Positions 45,000 to 55,500 of a DNA stretch of 64,000 nucleotides are shown piece by piece (the first letter of the stretch is position 1; every line of letters starts with the position of its first letter). Below the pieces are notes generated by a model that was not told the DNA's origin, searched no databases, and saw only the letters and a list, made by a program, of their open reading frames with translations. The DNA comes from Frateuria aurantia DSM 6220 (lineage in GTDB: Bacteria > Pseudomonadota > Gammaproteobacteria > Xanthomonadales > Rhodanobacteraceae), in contig NC_017033.1 of assembly GCF_000242255.2 (NCBI RefSeq), positions 124,001-188,000 on the forward strand, in the 5' to 3' direction. Position numbers and translations under genes: made by a program.

Positions 45000-47900
45000 A
45001 TGGGATTTTCGTCGATATTCATCCGCCGGCCGATCGCCACCTCCCTGTTGATGGTGGCCCTGCTGCTGCTCGGCGTGCTGGGCTACCGCCAGCTGCCGGT
45101 GGCCGCGCTGCCGGATATCGAAGCGCCCAGCATGGTGGTGGTGACCCAGTATCCGGGGGCCAGTGCATCCACCATGGCGTCCCTGATCACCACGCCGCTG
45201 GAACGCAACCTGGGGCAGATCTCCGGTCTGCAGATGATGACCTCGGACTCTTCGGCCGGGCTGTCCACCATCGTGCTGCAGTTTGCGATGGACCGAAATC
45301 TGGACGTGGCAGCGCAGGACGTGCAGTCGGCCATCGACCAGTCCAAGAGCACCTTGCCGGCCACGCTGCCTTACCAGCCCTATTACAACCGGGTCAATCC
45401 GGCCGATGCGCCCATCATCAGCCTGATGATGACTTCGAAGACCTTGCCGCTGCGCGAGGTCAACAATTACGCCGATTCGATTCTGGCCCAGAAGCTGGCC
45501 CAGGTGCCGGGTGTGGGTCTGGTCTCGATTGCCGGCAATGTGCGGCCGGCGGTGCGGATCCAGATCAACCCGGCCCAGCTGGCGAACATGGGCCTGACCA
45601 TGGAAAGCGTCCGCAGCGCGCTGACCGAGGCCAATGTGAACGCGCCCAAGGGTACCCTCAACGGCGCCACCCAGAGTTACAGCATCGGCACCAACGATCA
45701 GCTGGAAAATGCCGATGCCTATCGCAACATCATCATCAGCTACAGCAACGGTGCGCCGGTCAGGCTGAAGGATGTGGCCCAGGTGGTCGACGGGGTCGAG
45801 AACGACCAGCTGGCCGCGTGGGCCAATGACCAGCCGGCGGTCTTGCTGGACATCCGGCGCCAGCCGGGTGCCAACATCGTCAAGACAGTGCAGCAGATCC
45901 ACCAGCTGTTGCCGCAGCTGCAGGCCGTGCTGCCGGCGGGTGTGAAGTTGCAGGTGTTTTCCGACCGCACCGTGACCATCCGTGCCTCGGTCACCGACGT
46001 GCAGTACACCTTGCTGCTGACCATCGTCCTGGTGGTGGCGGTGATCTTCGTGTTCCTGCGCCGGCTTTGGGCGACCGTCATCCCCTCGATCGCGGTGCCG
46101 TTGTCGCTGATGGGCACCTTCGGGGTGATGGCCTTCGCCAACATGTCGTTGGACAATCTGTCGTTGATGGCCTTGACCGTCGCGACCGGCTTCGTGGTCG
46201 ACGATGCCATCGTGATGATCGAAAACATCGTCCGCTATATCGAGCAGGGTCGCAGCGGTCCGGAGGCGGCCGAGCATGGCGCGCGGGAAATCGGCTTCAC
46301 CGTGCTGTCGCTGACCATTTCGCTGGTTGCGGTGTTCCTGCCCCTGCTGCTTATGCCGGGCGTCACCGGCCGGTTGTTCCACGAATTCGCCTGGGTGCTG
46401 ACCATCGCGGTGACGCTGTCGATGCTGATCTCGCTGACCCTGACCCCGATGATGTGCGCCTATCTGCTGCGGCCCGATGCGCTGCCGGAAGGGGATGACG
46501 CACATGAACGGCATCAGGCCGAAGGTCGGCGCACGTTTTGGTCGCGGCTGGTACTTGGCTACGAGCGTTCGCTGGATTGGGTGCTTGCCCGCCAGCGGCT
46601 GACCTTGCTGGTTGCGATGGTCACGGTGGCGGTGACCGTGCTGCTGTATGTCGAGATACCCAAGAGTCTGCTCCCGGAACAGGATACCGGCATGATCACA
46701 GGCGTGGTCCAGGCCGATCAGAACATCGCCTTTCCGCAGATGGAACAACGCACCGAGGCCGTGGCCAAGGCGGTACGCCAGGTTGCCGATGTGGCGGGTG
46801 TCGCGGCTTTTGTCGGCGTCGGCTCGATCAATCCCACCCTCAACCAGGGCCAGCTCAGTATCGTGCTGAAAGACCGGGACAAGCGCGGCAACATCCAGCA
46901 GGTTCTGCGCCGGCTGCAGCAGGCCGCCGCTGGCATTCCCGGTGTCGCGCTGTATCTGAAGCCGGTGCAGGACGTGACCCTGGATACCCAGGTGTCGGCT
47001 ACTGAATACCAGTATGTGCTGTCGGATCTGGATACCACCGAGCTGGGCACCTATGCCAAGCGGATGACCCAGCTGATGCAGGCCCGACCCGAGCTGGCTG
47101 ATGTCGACAACAATCTTGCCGACCGCGGCAATGCTCTGGATCTGCATATCAACCGTGATCTGGCCAGCCGGCTGGGCGTCCCGGTGCAGACCATCGACGA
47201 CACCTTGTACGACTCCTTCGGCCAGCGCCAGATCTCGACGATTTTCACCCAGCTCAACCAGTACCGGGTCGTGCTGGAAGTGGCACCTCAGTTCCGCGAC
47301 AGTGTCTCCCTGCTCAATCGGCTGGCGGTTGCCAGCAATGGCAGTGGCGCCCTGACCGGCACCAATGCCACCAGCTATGGCCAGGTCTCGTCCAGCAACT
47401 CGTCCACCACCACCGGTCTGGGCACCGCCAATACCGGTATCGTGGTCGGTGCCGGCTCATCGATCACCCTGGCTTCGCTGGCCACCGTCACGCCGACTAC
47501 CGCGCCGCTGGTGATCAGCCATCAGCAGCAGCTGCCAGCGGTGACCTTGTCGTTCAATCTGGCGCCCGGCTATTCGCTGTCCGATGCCGTCAAGGCGCTG
47601 GATCAGGTCCAGGCCGAACTGAAGCTGCCGCCCCAGGTCCGTGGCCAGTTCATCGGCAATGCCGCCGAGTTCTCCAGCAGTCTGACCAATGAGGTACTGC
47701 TGTTGCTGGCTTCGCTGGTGGTGATCTATATCGTGCTGGGCGTGTTGTATGAAAGCTACATCCACCCGCTGACGATCATTTCGACCCTGCCGCCGGCCGG
47801 TGTCGGTGCCTTGCTGGGCCTGATGCTGTGCGGCATGAGCCTGTCGGTGGATGGCATCGTGGGCATCGTGCTGTTGATCGGCATCGTCAAGAAGAACGCC

Positions 47901-48236
47901 ATCATGATGATCGACTTCGCGCTGGAGGCCCAGCGTACCGGCATGGATGCCCACGCCGCGATCCGGCGGGCCTGCCTGCTGCGCTTCCGTCCCATCATGA
48001 TGACCACGGCCGCGGCGATGCTGGGCGCGATCCCGCTGGCGCTGGGCAATGGCATCGGCTCGGAGCTGCGCAAGCCGCTGGGCGTGGCCATTGTTGGTGG
48101 TCTGCTGCTGTCGCAGTTGATCACCCTTTACACCACGCCAGTGATTTACCTGTACATGGAACGCTTGTCCGTGCGTCTGCGCGGCTGGCGGGAACGCCGC
48201 GCTATCGCCATGGGTACGTCGCAGCCGCGTGTCTGA
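45000..48236 (+). CDS. mdtB: RND efflux pump permease, first subunit (MdtB-like)
   Basis: A 1078-residue RND permease with twelve helices and two large periplasmic loops. It starts FIRRPIATSLLMVALLLLGVLGY, and helix 4 carries GFVVDDAIVMIENI with the paired Asp of the proton relay. MdtB-type family motifs run through to KKNAIMMIDFALEA. A Ser/Thr/Gly-rich insertion of about 35 residues (ALTGTNATSYGQVSSSN ... VVGAGSS) lies in the second periplasmic domain and explains why it is longer than the usual 1040. It follows mdtA by 91 nt and is expected to work as a heterotrimer with the next gene. Confidence 0.9.
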   Translation: MGFSSIFIRRPIATSLLMVALLLLGVLGYRQLPVAALPDIEAPSMVVVTQYPGASASTMASLITTPLERNLGQISGLQMMTSDSSAGLSTIVLQFAMDRNLDVAAQDVQSAIDQSKSTLPATLPYQPYYNRVNPADAPIISLMMTSKTLPLREVNNYADSILAQKLAQVPGVGLVSIAGNVRPAVRIQINPAQLANMGLTMESVRSALTEANVNAPKGTLNGATQSYSIGTNDQLENADAYRNIIISYSNGAPVRLKDVAQVVDGVENDQLAAWANDQPAVLLDIRRQPGANIVKTVQQIHQLLPQLQAVLPAGVKLQVFSDRTVTIRASVTDVQYTLLLTIVLVVAVIFVFLRRLWATVIPSIAVPLSLMGTFGVMAFANMSLDNLSLMALTVATGFVVDDAIVMIENIVRYIEQGRSGPEAAEHGAREIGFTVLSLTISLVAVFLPLLLMPGVTGRLFHEFAWVLTIAVTLSMLISLTLTPMMCAYLLRPDALPEGDDAHERHQAEGRRTFWSRLVLGYERSLDWVLARQRLTLLVAMVTVAVTVLLYVEIPKSLLPEQDTGMITGVVQADQNIAFPQMEQRTEAVAKAVRQVADVAGVAAFVGVGSINPTLNQGQLSIVLKDRDKRGNIQQVLRRLQQAAAGIPGVALYLKPVQDVTLDTQVSATEYQYVLSDLDTTELGTYAKRMTQLMQARPELADVDNNLADRGNALDLHINRDLASRLGVPVQTIDDTLYDSFGQRQISTIFTQLNQYRVVLEVAPQFRDSVSLLNRLAVASNGSGALTGTNATSYGQVSSSNSSTTTGLGTANTGIVVGAGSSITLASLATVTPTTAPLVISHQQQLPAVTLSFNLAPGYSLSDAVKALDQVQAELKLPPQVRGQFIGNAAEFSSSLTNEVLLLLASLVVIYIVLGVLYESYIHPLTIISTLPPAGVGALLGLMLCGMSLSVDGIVGIVLLIGIVKKNAIMMIDFALEAQRTGMDAHAAIRRACLLRFRPIMMTTAAAMLGAIPLALGNGIGSELRKPLGVAIVGGLLLSQLITLYTTPVIYLYMERLSVRLRGWRERRAIAMGTSQPRV

Positions 48237-48348
48237 TGGGCGTGGCTGCGGGATTCAACCGACGGCGTTATTTTGCGTTTGAACAGGGCAGGCCTCGGTG
48301 TGTGCCTGCCATGTCCTTGACGCTGCATTCCCTCATGTTGGCTGTTGT

Positions 48349-51300
48349 ATGAATTTGTCCGCCTTCTTCATTCGCCGTCCTATCGGCACCTCGCTGCTGG
48401 CGATCGGGATCTTCGTCGCCGGCATCATTTGCTATGCGCTGCTGGGCGTGGCGGCCTTGCCGGATATGGAATTTCCGGCCATTTTCGTGCAGGCCTCGGA
48501 ACAGGGCGCCGATGCCAATACCATGGCATCGACCGTGACCGCGCCGCTGGAGCGGCATCTGGCGCAGATTCCCGGCATTGATTCGATGCGTTCGTCCAGC
48601 TCGGAGAACAGCAGCCAGATCTTTCTGATGTTCAATATCGGCACCGACGTGAATGCGGCGGCCCGTCAGGTGCAGGCGGCGATCAACGCTTCGATGTCGG
48701 ATCTGCCGTCAGGCCTCAACAGTCCGCCGAGCTACGAGAAGGCCAATCCCAACGACGACCCCATCATTGCCTTTGCCCTGACCTCGACCACCCAATCTGC
48801 CCGCGAACTGTACGATGCCGCCGATTCGATTCTGGCGCAGCGGCTGCGTCAGGTCACCGGCGTTTCCGAAGTCGATATCTCGGGTGCTGCCACGCCGGCG
48901 GTCCGGATTGATCTGAACACGCGGCTGATCAATTCCATGGGCCTGCAGGCCGATCAGATCCGCAATACCATCCGCGCGGCCAATGTGGTGTCGCCTGAGG
49001 GGTTTCTCTCCAACGGGAAAACCACGGTGGCGCTGCAGTCCAATGATGCCCTGCATACGGCCGCTGATTTCGCCAACCTGATCGTGGCCACCGAGAATAC
49101 GGTACCGGTCAAGCTGTCCGCGGTGGCTCATGTCTACGAAGGCACCCAGGATGCCAACCAGGCGGCCTGGTTCGGCACGCGGCACGGCATCATCATGTAT
49201 GTCTACAAGCAATCCAATGCCAATGTGATTGCCACGGTGGACCACATCAAGGCGCTGATGCCCGAGCTCAACAGCTATCTGCAGCCTGGTACCACCCTGA
49301 CCCCCTATTTCGACGGCACGCCGACCATCCGTTCATCGCTGCGCGAGGTCCAGCTGACGTTGCTGATCAGCCTGGCTCTGGTGGTGCTGACCATGGCCTT
49401 GTTCCTGCGCCGGGCGGCACCGACCATCATCGCCACCATCGCGGTGCCGCTGGCACTGTCTGGCGCGATCATCGTGATGTATGCCTGCGGCTACACGCTC
49501 AACAATCTGACCCTGCTGGCTCTGGTGATCGCGATCGGATTCGTGGTGGACGATGCCATCGTGGTGATCGAAAACATTGTCCGTCATGTCGATCAGGGCG
49601 TGCCGCGGCTGCAGGCCGCCCTGCTGGGGAGTCGTGAAATCGGCTTCACCATCGTTGCGATCACGGTATCCCTGGTGGCGGTATTCGTGCCGCTGCTGTT
49701 TGCCGGCGGCGTGGTCGGCATGTTTTTCAATGCCTTCTCGGTCACCCTGGTCGCGGCCATCATTGTCTCGGCCGTGGTGTCGCTGACCCTGACCCCTTCG
49801 ATGTGCGGCTTGTTTCTGCAGGCCGACACCGAGGACGAGCCGACTTCCCGGCTGGGCCGATGGCTGGAGGCCGGCCATGCGGCCATGCTTCGTGTCTATA
49901 CCCGGGCTCTGGATTTCTCGCTGCGTCATGCTCTGGCCTTTGCGCTGACGCCGCTGGCGATGATCGGGGTGACCGTCTTCCTTTCCGGTCAGGTCCAGAG
50001 CAGCCTGTTCCCGGAGCAGGACACGGGTCTGATCCGGGGGCGGGCGATGGCCAGTTCCACGGTGTCTTTTGCCGACAGCAGTCGTCGACTCAACCGTCTC
50101 ATCGAAATGCTGCTGGCCGATCCGGCGGTGGCCCATGTCGGTGCCCGTCTGGGCAGCAGCCGGCAAGGTACCAGCGCCAGCTTCGATATCCAGCTGAAGA
50201 CCCGCGAGCAGGGCCGCCGTGAAACGACGGCGGCCGCGCTGACCCGGCTGTCGGCCAAGGCCGAACGCTATCCCGACATGAGCTTGCGTCTGCGCCCGAT
50301 CCAGGATCTGCCCAGTGGTGGTGGTGGCGGGACCAGCCAGGGCGGGCAATACCAGATCGCCTTGCAGGGCGACAACAGCGAGGAACTGCAGCAGTGGCTG
50401 CCCAGGCTGCAGGATGCGCTGAAAAAGAACCCGATGCTGCGCGATGTCGGCACCGATGTCGACATGGCGGGGCTGCGTCAGAATATCGTGATCAACCGTG
50501 ATCTCGCCTCCCGGCTGGGCATCGGCATCGGCGATATCGACAATGAGCTGGATGACGCCTTCGGACAGCGCGCGATCGGCTATATCTATGCCTCGCTCAA
50601 CCAGTACCGGGTGGTGCTCAATGCCATACCATCGCTGATCGGCACCCCCGGGGCGCTGGATCAGCTGCAGGTGGCGACCAGCAGCGGAGCGATGGTGCCG
50701 CTCAGCACCGTGGCCCATCAGGTACCGGGTCTGGCTCCGGCGCAGATCACCCATGAAAACCAGCAGACGACAATGAATCTCAGTTTCAATCTCGCGCCCG
50801 GGGTGAGCATGGGCGAGGCGCTTGCTCTGGTCCAGGCCACGGCCAGCGCCCTGCGTATGCCGGGCGATATGAAACTGAATATCGGCGGTGACTTCCGGCG
50901 CTTCCAGCAATCCATGAACGGAATGATCTGGCTGGTGTTCGGTGCTATCGCCACGGTCTACATCGTGCTTGGCATGCTGTACGAGAGTCTGATCCATCCG
51001 GTTACCATCCTGTCGACCCTGCCGGCCGCGGGCGTAGGTGCCTTGCTGGCGCTGTGGCTGACGCATACCGATCTGTCGGTGATCGCCCAGATCGCCCTGG
51101 TGCTGCTGATCGGCATCATCAAGAAAAACGCGATCATGATGATCGACTTCGCTCTGGTCGCCCAGCGAGAGCAAGGCATGACACCCTTCGAGGCCGCCCG
51201 CGAAGCCAGTCTGGTGCGTTTCCGTCCGATCATGATGACGACCATGGTGGCCTTGCTGGGCGCGGTGCCGCTGGTGATCGGTCTGGGGCAGGGCTCGGAA

Positions 51301-51471
51301 CTGCGCCGTCCGCTGGGTATCGCGATGGTCGGCGGTCTGTTGATTTCGCAGAGCCTGACCTTGCTCAGCACGCCGGCTCTTTACGTCGTCTTTTCAAGGA
51401 TTTCCGAGCGTGTCCGGGCCCGCCTTCGAAACGGCAGATCGCTGGCGATCGCCGGAACTCGAGCGGACTGA
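48349..51471 (+). CDS. mdtC: RND efflux pump permease, second subunit (MdtC-like)
   Basis: A 1040-residue RND permease of the family's usual length. It starts FIRRPIGTSLLAIGIFVAGII, and helix 4 has GFVVDDAIVVIENIVRHVDQG. The periplasmic part has a short Gly-rich loop (SGGGGGTSQGG) near residue 660. It differs enough from the preceding permease to be the MdtC-type partner rather than a recent duplicate. ATG 48349 has no clear ribosome site; a longer in-frame start at 48298 is unlikely. No TolC-like gene follows, so the outer-membrane channel must be encoded elsewhere. Confidence 0.9.
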   Translation: MNLSAFFIRRPIGTSLLAIGIFVAGIICYALLGVAALPDMEFPAIFVQASEQGADANTMASTVTAPLERHLAQIPGIDSMRSSSSENSSQIFLMFNIGTDVNAAARQVQAAINASMSDLPSGLNSPPSYEKANPNDDPIIAFALTSTTQSARELYDAADSILAQRLRQVTGVSEVDISGAATPAVRIDLNTRLINSMGLQADQIRNTIRAANVVSPEGFLSNGKTTVALQSNDALHTAADFANLIVATENTVPVKLSAVAHVYEGTQDANQAAWFGTRHGIIMYVYKQSNANVIATVDHIKALMPELNSYLQPGTTLTPYFDGTPTIRSSLREVQLTLLISLALVVLTMALFLRRAAPTIIATIAVPLALSGAIIVMYACGYTLNNLTLLALVIAIGFVVDDAIVVIENIVRHVDQGVPRLQAALLGSREIGFTIVAITVSLVAVFVPLLFAGGVVGMFFNAFSVTLVAAIIVSAVVSLTLTPSMCGLFLQADTEDEPTSRLGRWLEAGHAAMLRVYTRALDFSLRHALAFALTPLAMIGVTVFLSGQVQSSLFPEQDTGLIRGRAMASSTVSFADSSRRLNRLIEMLLADPAVAHVGARLGSSRQGTSASFDIQLKTREQGRRETTAAALTRLSAKAERYPDMSLRLRPIQDLPSGGGGGTSQGGQYQIALQGDNSEELQQWLPRLQDALKKNPMLRDVGTDVDMAGLRQNIVINRDLASRLGIGIGDIDNELDDAFGQRAIGYIYASLNQYRVVLNAIPSLIGTPGALDQLQVATSSGAMVPLSTVAHQVPGLAPAQITHENQQTTMNLSFNLAPGVSMGEALALVQATASALRMPGDMKLNIGGDFRRFQQSMNGMIWLVFGAIATVYIVLGMLYESLIHPVTILSTLPAAGVGALLALWLTHTDLSVIAQIALVLLIGIIKKNAIMMIDFALVAQREQGMTPFEAAREASLVRFRPIMMTTMVALLGAVPLVIGLGQGSELRRPLGIAMVGGLLISQSLTLLSTPALYVVFSRISERVRARLRNGRSLAIAGTRAD

Positions 51472-51834
51472 TGTGGTTCAGCTGACGTCGGCTTGAGTGA
51501 AAGATGTATCGCAACTTAATGCGAACATGGTTGCTTGCCTTGCGGATCATGAGAATGCTCGTTCGGTCCTCGGAGCTGTGCCTGTCAGCCGGACGCCCCG
51601 GGGGGGGGGGCGGCCTTTCATTGCATACAAGTCAATGCCTTGTACGTGAATCCATCGACGAGATTAAATAAAACGTGTGCAGATAGTAAGTTTGACGAAA
51701 GGTCGCCAAGCAGATAATTGCGAGGTACAGACAGCGCACTATCTTGCGAAAAATCGCCGAGCCAAGGGTTCGTCGATCCGGTCCCGGTTGTTTTTGATGG
51801 CCGGTCCCAACCTATTCGAACCGAGGATGCCGCC
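51472..51834. other. Intergenic region with an 11-G tract
   Basis: No gene recognised. CCCC at 51596-51599 is followed by eleven G at 51600-51610. The tract lies 224 nt ahead of the CI/Cro-like regulator. Homopolymers of this length are prone to slippage and to assembly error. Confidence 0.6.
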
Positions 51835-52392
51835 ATGGCCGAAGTTCATAACAACGAGTTGCCGGCCAGTACCTTTGCCGACCGTATCAAGGTACTGATC
51901 CAGCGTGCCGGCAGTGCCACCGAAATCGCACGTCGCTGCGGCTTTTCCGAGGGCGTGGTACGCAGCTGGCGTGATGGTCATACCGATCCCTCGCGAGCCC
52001 GCTGCGTGACTCTGGCCAAGACGCTGGGTGTTTCGCTGGTCTGGCTGGTCGCCGGTGAGGGCCAGATTCTTGCCGATCCGAGTGCCGACACCCGTGAAGA
52101 TGGCAGCTCCCTGCGCGAGGAAGTCGCCGGGCGAGGCAGCCGGCTGGGCATGGCAGCCAGCACCTTGCAGGCCAGCGGTCATGCGGTGGACTCGGAGCGG
52201 CTGGCGGTGGCGATGAAGATACTGCAGTCGAATCTTGCGCTGGCCAATTCGGCCCTGCGGATGGTCGACAATACCGATCTTCTGGCCGATCTCTATGACA
52301 TCCTGGGGCCGCGCGGCGTGATGAGTGACGCCGAGGCCATGGTCAGCTTCAACGAGCGCCTGGGCCGCCGGCTGGGCAGTGCCGGCGCCTGA
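51835..52392 (+). CDS. Helix-turn-helix (CI/Cro-like) transcriptional regulator
   Basis: A 185-residue protein. The N-terminal HTH_XRE domain is FADRIKVLIQRAGSATEIARRCG followed by FSEGVVRSWRDGHTDPSRARCVTLAKTLGVSLVWLVAGEG, with a recognition helix SEGVVRSWRDG. It lacks the LexA-like peptidase domain of CI repressors; the C-terminal 80 residues are helical and may oligomerise. The architecture resembles short prophage-type repressors, but no phage genes are nearby. ATG 51835 is preceded by GAGGA. Confidence 0.82.
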   Translation: MAEVHNNELPASTFADRIKVLIQRAGSATEIARRCGFSEGVVRSWRDGHTDPSRARCVTLAKTLGVSLVWLVAGEGQILADPSADTREDGSSLREEVAGRGSRLGMAASTLQASGHAVDSERLAVAMKILQSNLALANSALRMVDNTDLLADLYDILGPRGVMSDAEAMVSFNERLGRRLGSAGA

Positions 52393-52422
52393 TTCCGGCG
52401 CCTGGCAGTTGTCTCACGCATT

Positions 52423-52456
52423 GAAACGCCCGGCGAAGTGATTCGCCGGGCGTTTC
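52423..52456. terminator. Bidirectional terminator between regulator and TonB receptor
   Basis: GAAACGCCCGGCGAA (52423-52437) and its perfect complement (52442-52456) form a 15-bp stem with a GTGA loop, 30 nt after the regulator stop and downstream of the converging receptor gene at 52523. Confidence 0.85.
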
Positions 52457-52522
52457 CGTTTGCAGCTGACCGTCGACCCGATGCCTTCTCCATGGACAGG
52501 ATTTCCGGGCTGCCGGGCGGAC

Positions 52523-55500
52523 TCAGAGATTGAAGTCGTACTCGACCTGCAGCCGCACATAGCGGGGCGTATTGAAGTATTTCGGCAGCTTGTAATTGTA
52601 GTATCTGGTAGGTTTCACCTTGCCGGAGTTGTCGATGCCTTCGGCACGCTCCCAGACAAAGGTCGGGGTGTCGTTGTTGAACAGGTTCAAGGCGGTCAAC
52701 TGGAAGTAAAGGCCTTTGGCCCAGGCTGGCTTGTACTGCACATTGGGGCTGAAGGTCCACAGCCAGGGTGTGCGTCCGCTGCGACCTTCCGGGCTGATCC
52801 GGCCATTGCAGTAGTGGAACTGGCCTGAATAGCCAAACCATGTATCGAAGGTGCTGCCGCCGCCGCCGCCGCCATAGCAGCTGATCGGGGCGCCCGACTG
52901 GCCCAGCAGATTGACGCCGAATGACCATTCCGGCGAAAGCTTGAAGCCGCCATACAGTTTGATGGCATGGCGTCTGTCATTGGGCAGGTAGCCGTTCGCA
53001 CCGATCATGACCTCGGGGAAGTCGAAATCGGCGGTGGTGCCGGTATCGTCCTGGCCATTGCTGGATTTGACCAGGCCCTCGGTATTGCCGAAACTGCGCG
53101 ACCAGGTATAGGACGCGCTGATGTAGTAACGTTCGGCGGTCTTTTCGGCGCTCAGCACCACGCCTTCATACTGGCGCTTGGCCTTGGGTCCCAGCTGGTT
53201 GCCGGGAATCGTCACCTTGTAGCTGTTGGACGTATTGTCCAGTGGCGTGGTCAGGCTCAATGCGCTGCCCGGATTGAACAGCCAGCAGCCGGGCATGTTC
53301 TCGGGTACGCTCCATTCATCATCCCAGGCGCCCGCGACGCCATTGGCCTGGGCGGCGGCATACATGGGCCTGGAGTCGCAGGTGTCGTCGATGGCGGTAC
53401 GCAGCTTTCGATACGTGGCCTTGATGCCCAGGGTCCAGTTGTTGACGAAGTCATTGCCGCTTTGCAGGGTCTTGGCAAAGCCCAGGATGAATTCGTCCTG
53501 AGTGTATGGCTTGAGCGAAGTCGAGGCGATCGCGCCGGGATTGGGCGTGCTGCCGTTTTCCCCGTTGTAGATGGTATGGCTTTGTGACGGCCCAAGATTC
53601 AGTGGGGCGCCGGTCATCGGATCGCGACCGCTGAAGCTGTAGACATCCTGGGTGTAGCGCGAAGCCGTTGCGGCACGCAGGGCGACATTGGCGGCAATCG
53701 GCAGTGAATAGCGACCGGCAGTACCCCAGAGCTTGGTGCTCTGATCACCCAGCACATCCCAGGTAAAGCCCAGCCGGGGCTGCCAGATATTGTCCTGGCT
53801 GACGAAAGCCTGCTGGTTGCCATTCTTGTTGGTAAAGCTGTCATTGCGGATGCCGGCATAGATCAGCCAACGATCGGTCGCCTGCCAGTGGTCTTCGAAA
53901 TACCAGGATTTCTGGATGACCTTGATGGCGCCACCGGTATTGAAGATGGTATCGATCACCTGACTGTCATTGGGGTAGAAATAGTAGTGGCCGCCCGAAT
54001 AGGCGTCGCCGGCGATGGAGTTCCAGCGCTCGTCGCTGTAGCCGCCGGCCAGCTCGTGATCGCCAATGCGCCAGTCAAGATCGATGCGGGCGGCATTGCG
54101 GGTATCCATCCCGTCATAGCGACCAAGAGTACTGACGATATTGCATTGCGGTCCGCTCAGACCCTCACCGTAGGCGACGATCGGGCAACCGCTGCCCGGG
54201 CTGTTGATATTGCCGTCGTAAGTGCTCTTGACCCCGTTGGGGCTGACGGTCCAGCTGGAATCCTGGCTGCGCATGCGCCCCCACTGGGCCGACAGCGTCA
54301 GATCATCGGTCAGCTGCCCGGTATATTTGAAAATGTCGGTGCGGCCGCCGGTCCTGCTGTAGTACTGGCCCAGATAGTCGCTCTTGTACGGGGTTCCGTT
54401 GTCATCGTAGCCAGCATTGAACATGCTCTGGTTGCTGGTCTGGACATTGCTGAAACCGGTGTATTCCAGATGGTGGTTGTCGGTGATGTTCCAGTCCAGC
54501 TTGAGCACCCAGTAAGGGCTTTTGTCCGCATTGGAGTTGGCTGAAGAGTTGATGTTCGCGCTTTCATTGGACGTCTGCGGCCCACCGGAATAGCTGGTGC
54601 TGTGTGCATTGGCGACCTGGCCCAGGGCAAACAGGAACAGCTTGTCCTTGATCAATGGACCGCCGATCCAGACATTGTAGAGATTGCTCAGCGAGGTGTT
54701 CTTGCTGTAGTTGCGATAGACCGAGCCATTGGCACGATAGACCGTCGGCTGGTTTTCACGCAGTGCGTTCGGTACCCCGGTGTAGCTGATGCCGCCTTTC
54801 CATTGATTGGTACCGCGCTTGATATTGACGCTGGTCACGCCGCCGGTGGAAAAGCCGTACTGCGCGCCATAGCCACCGGTCTGGATGTCCAGCTGGTCGA
54901 TGGCCTGGAATGGCACTTCGGCAAATGACAGACTGTTGTACAGGTTGGTGACATTGAAACCGTTGACGTAATAACTGTTCTCGGCAACGGATGATCCACC
55001 GAAGGATGGCAAGGTACCGAACACGGCATTGCCGGCGGTGGTCCCCGGCGTCAGCAAGGCGACATCGACGACATCGCGAGGCACCGGCAGTGCGTTCAAC
55101 TGGGCTGCAGAGAAAGTCGATCGGGCTTCGGTCGAAGTGATGTCGATGGCCGGAACACTGTTGCTGGTAACCGTGACAGTTTCAAGCTGTCTGGCGCTGC
55201 GATGATTGAAGTCGACCGATTGGGCCTGACCTGCCACCACGTTGATGATCCGGCTTTCGGGCTGGCCTTGGCTGGTCAGAAGCTCAATCCGGTAGCGGCC
55301 TATCGGCAGGGCGGTGAAACGGAAACGGCCGTCCGTACCGACTGGCATTTGACGTACAAGTCCGGAGTCGAGTCCGGTGATTCTGGCCGACTCACCTTGT
55401 ATAGGCGGGGCCAGACCGTTGATATCGCCTGTGGTGCTCTGGGCGAAAAGATGGCTGCTTGCACCGAGCAGTCCGATGATGGCGGCGGCTACCGCAGAGC

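Noticed and set aside
44805-47147. A 780-codon reverse frame opposite the MdtA/MdtB genes
   Set aside because: Composition rich in His, Gln and Arg and no motifs; antisense shadow of the efflux genes.
51835-52392. Prophage marker from the CI/Cro-like regulator
   Set aside because: No integrase, cro, lysis or structural genes and no attachment repeats were seen around it.
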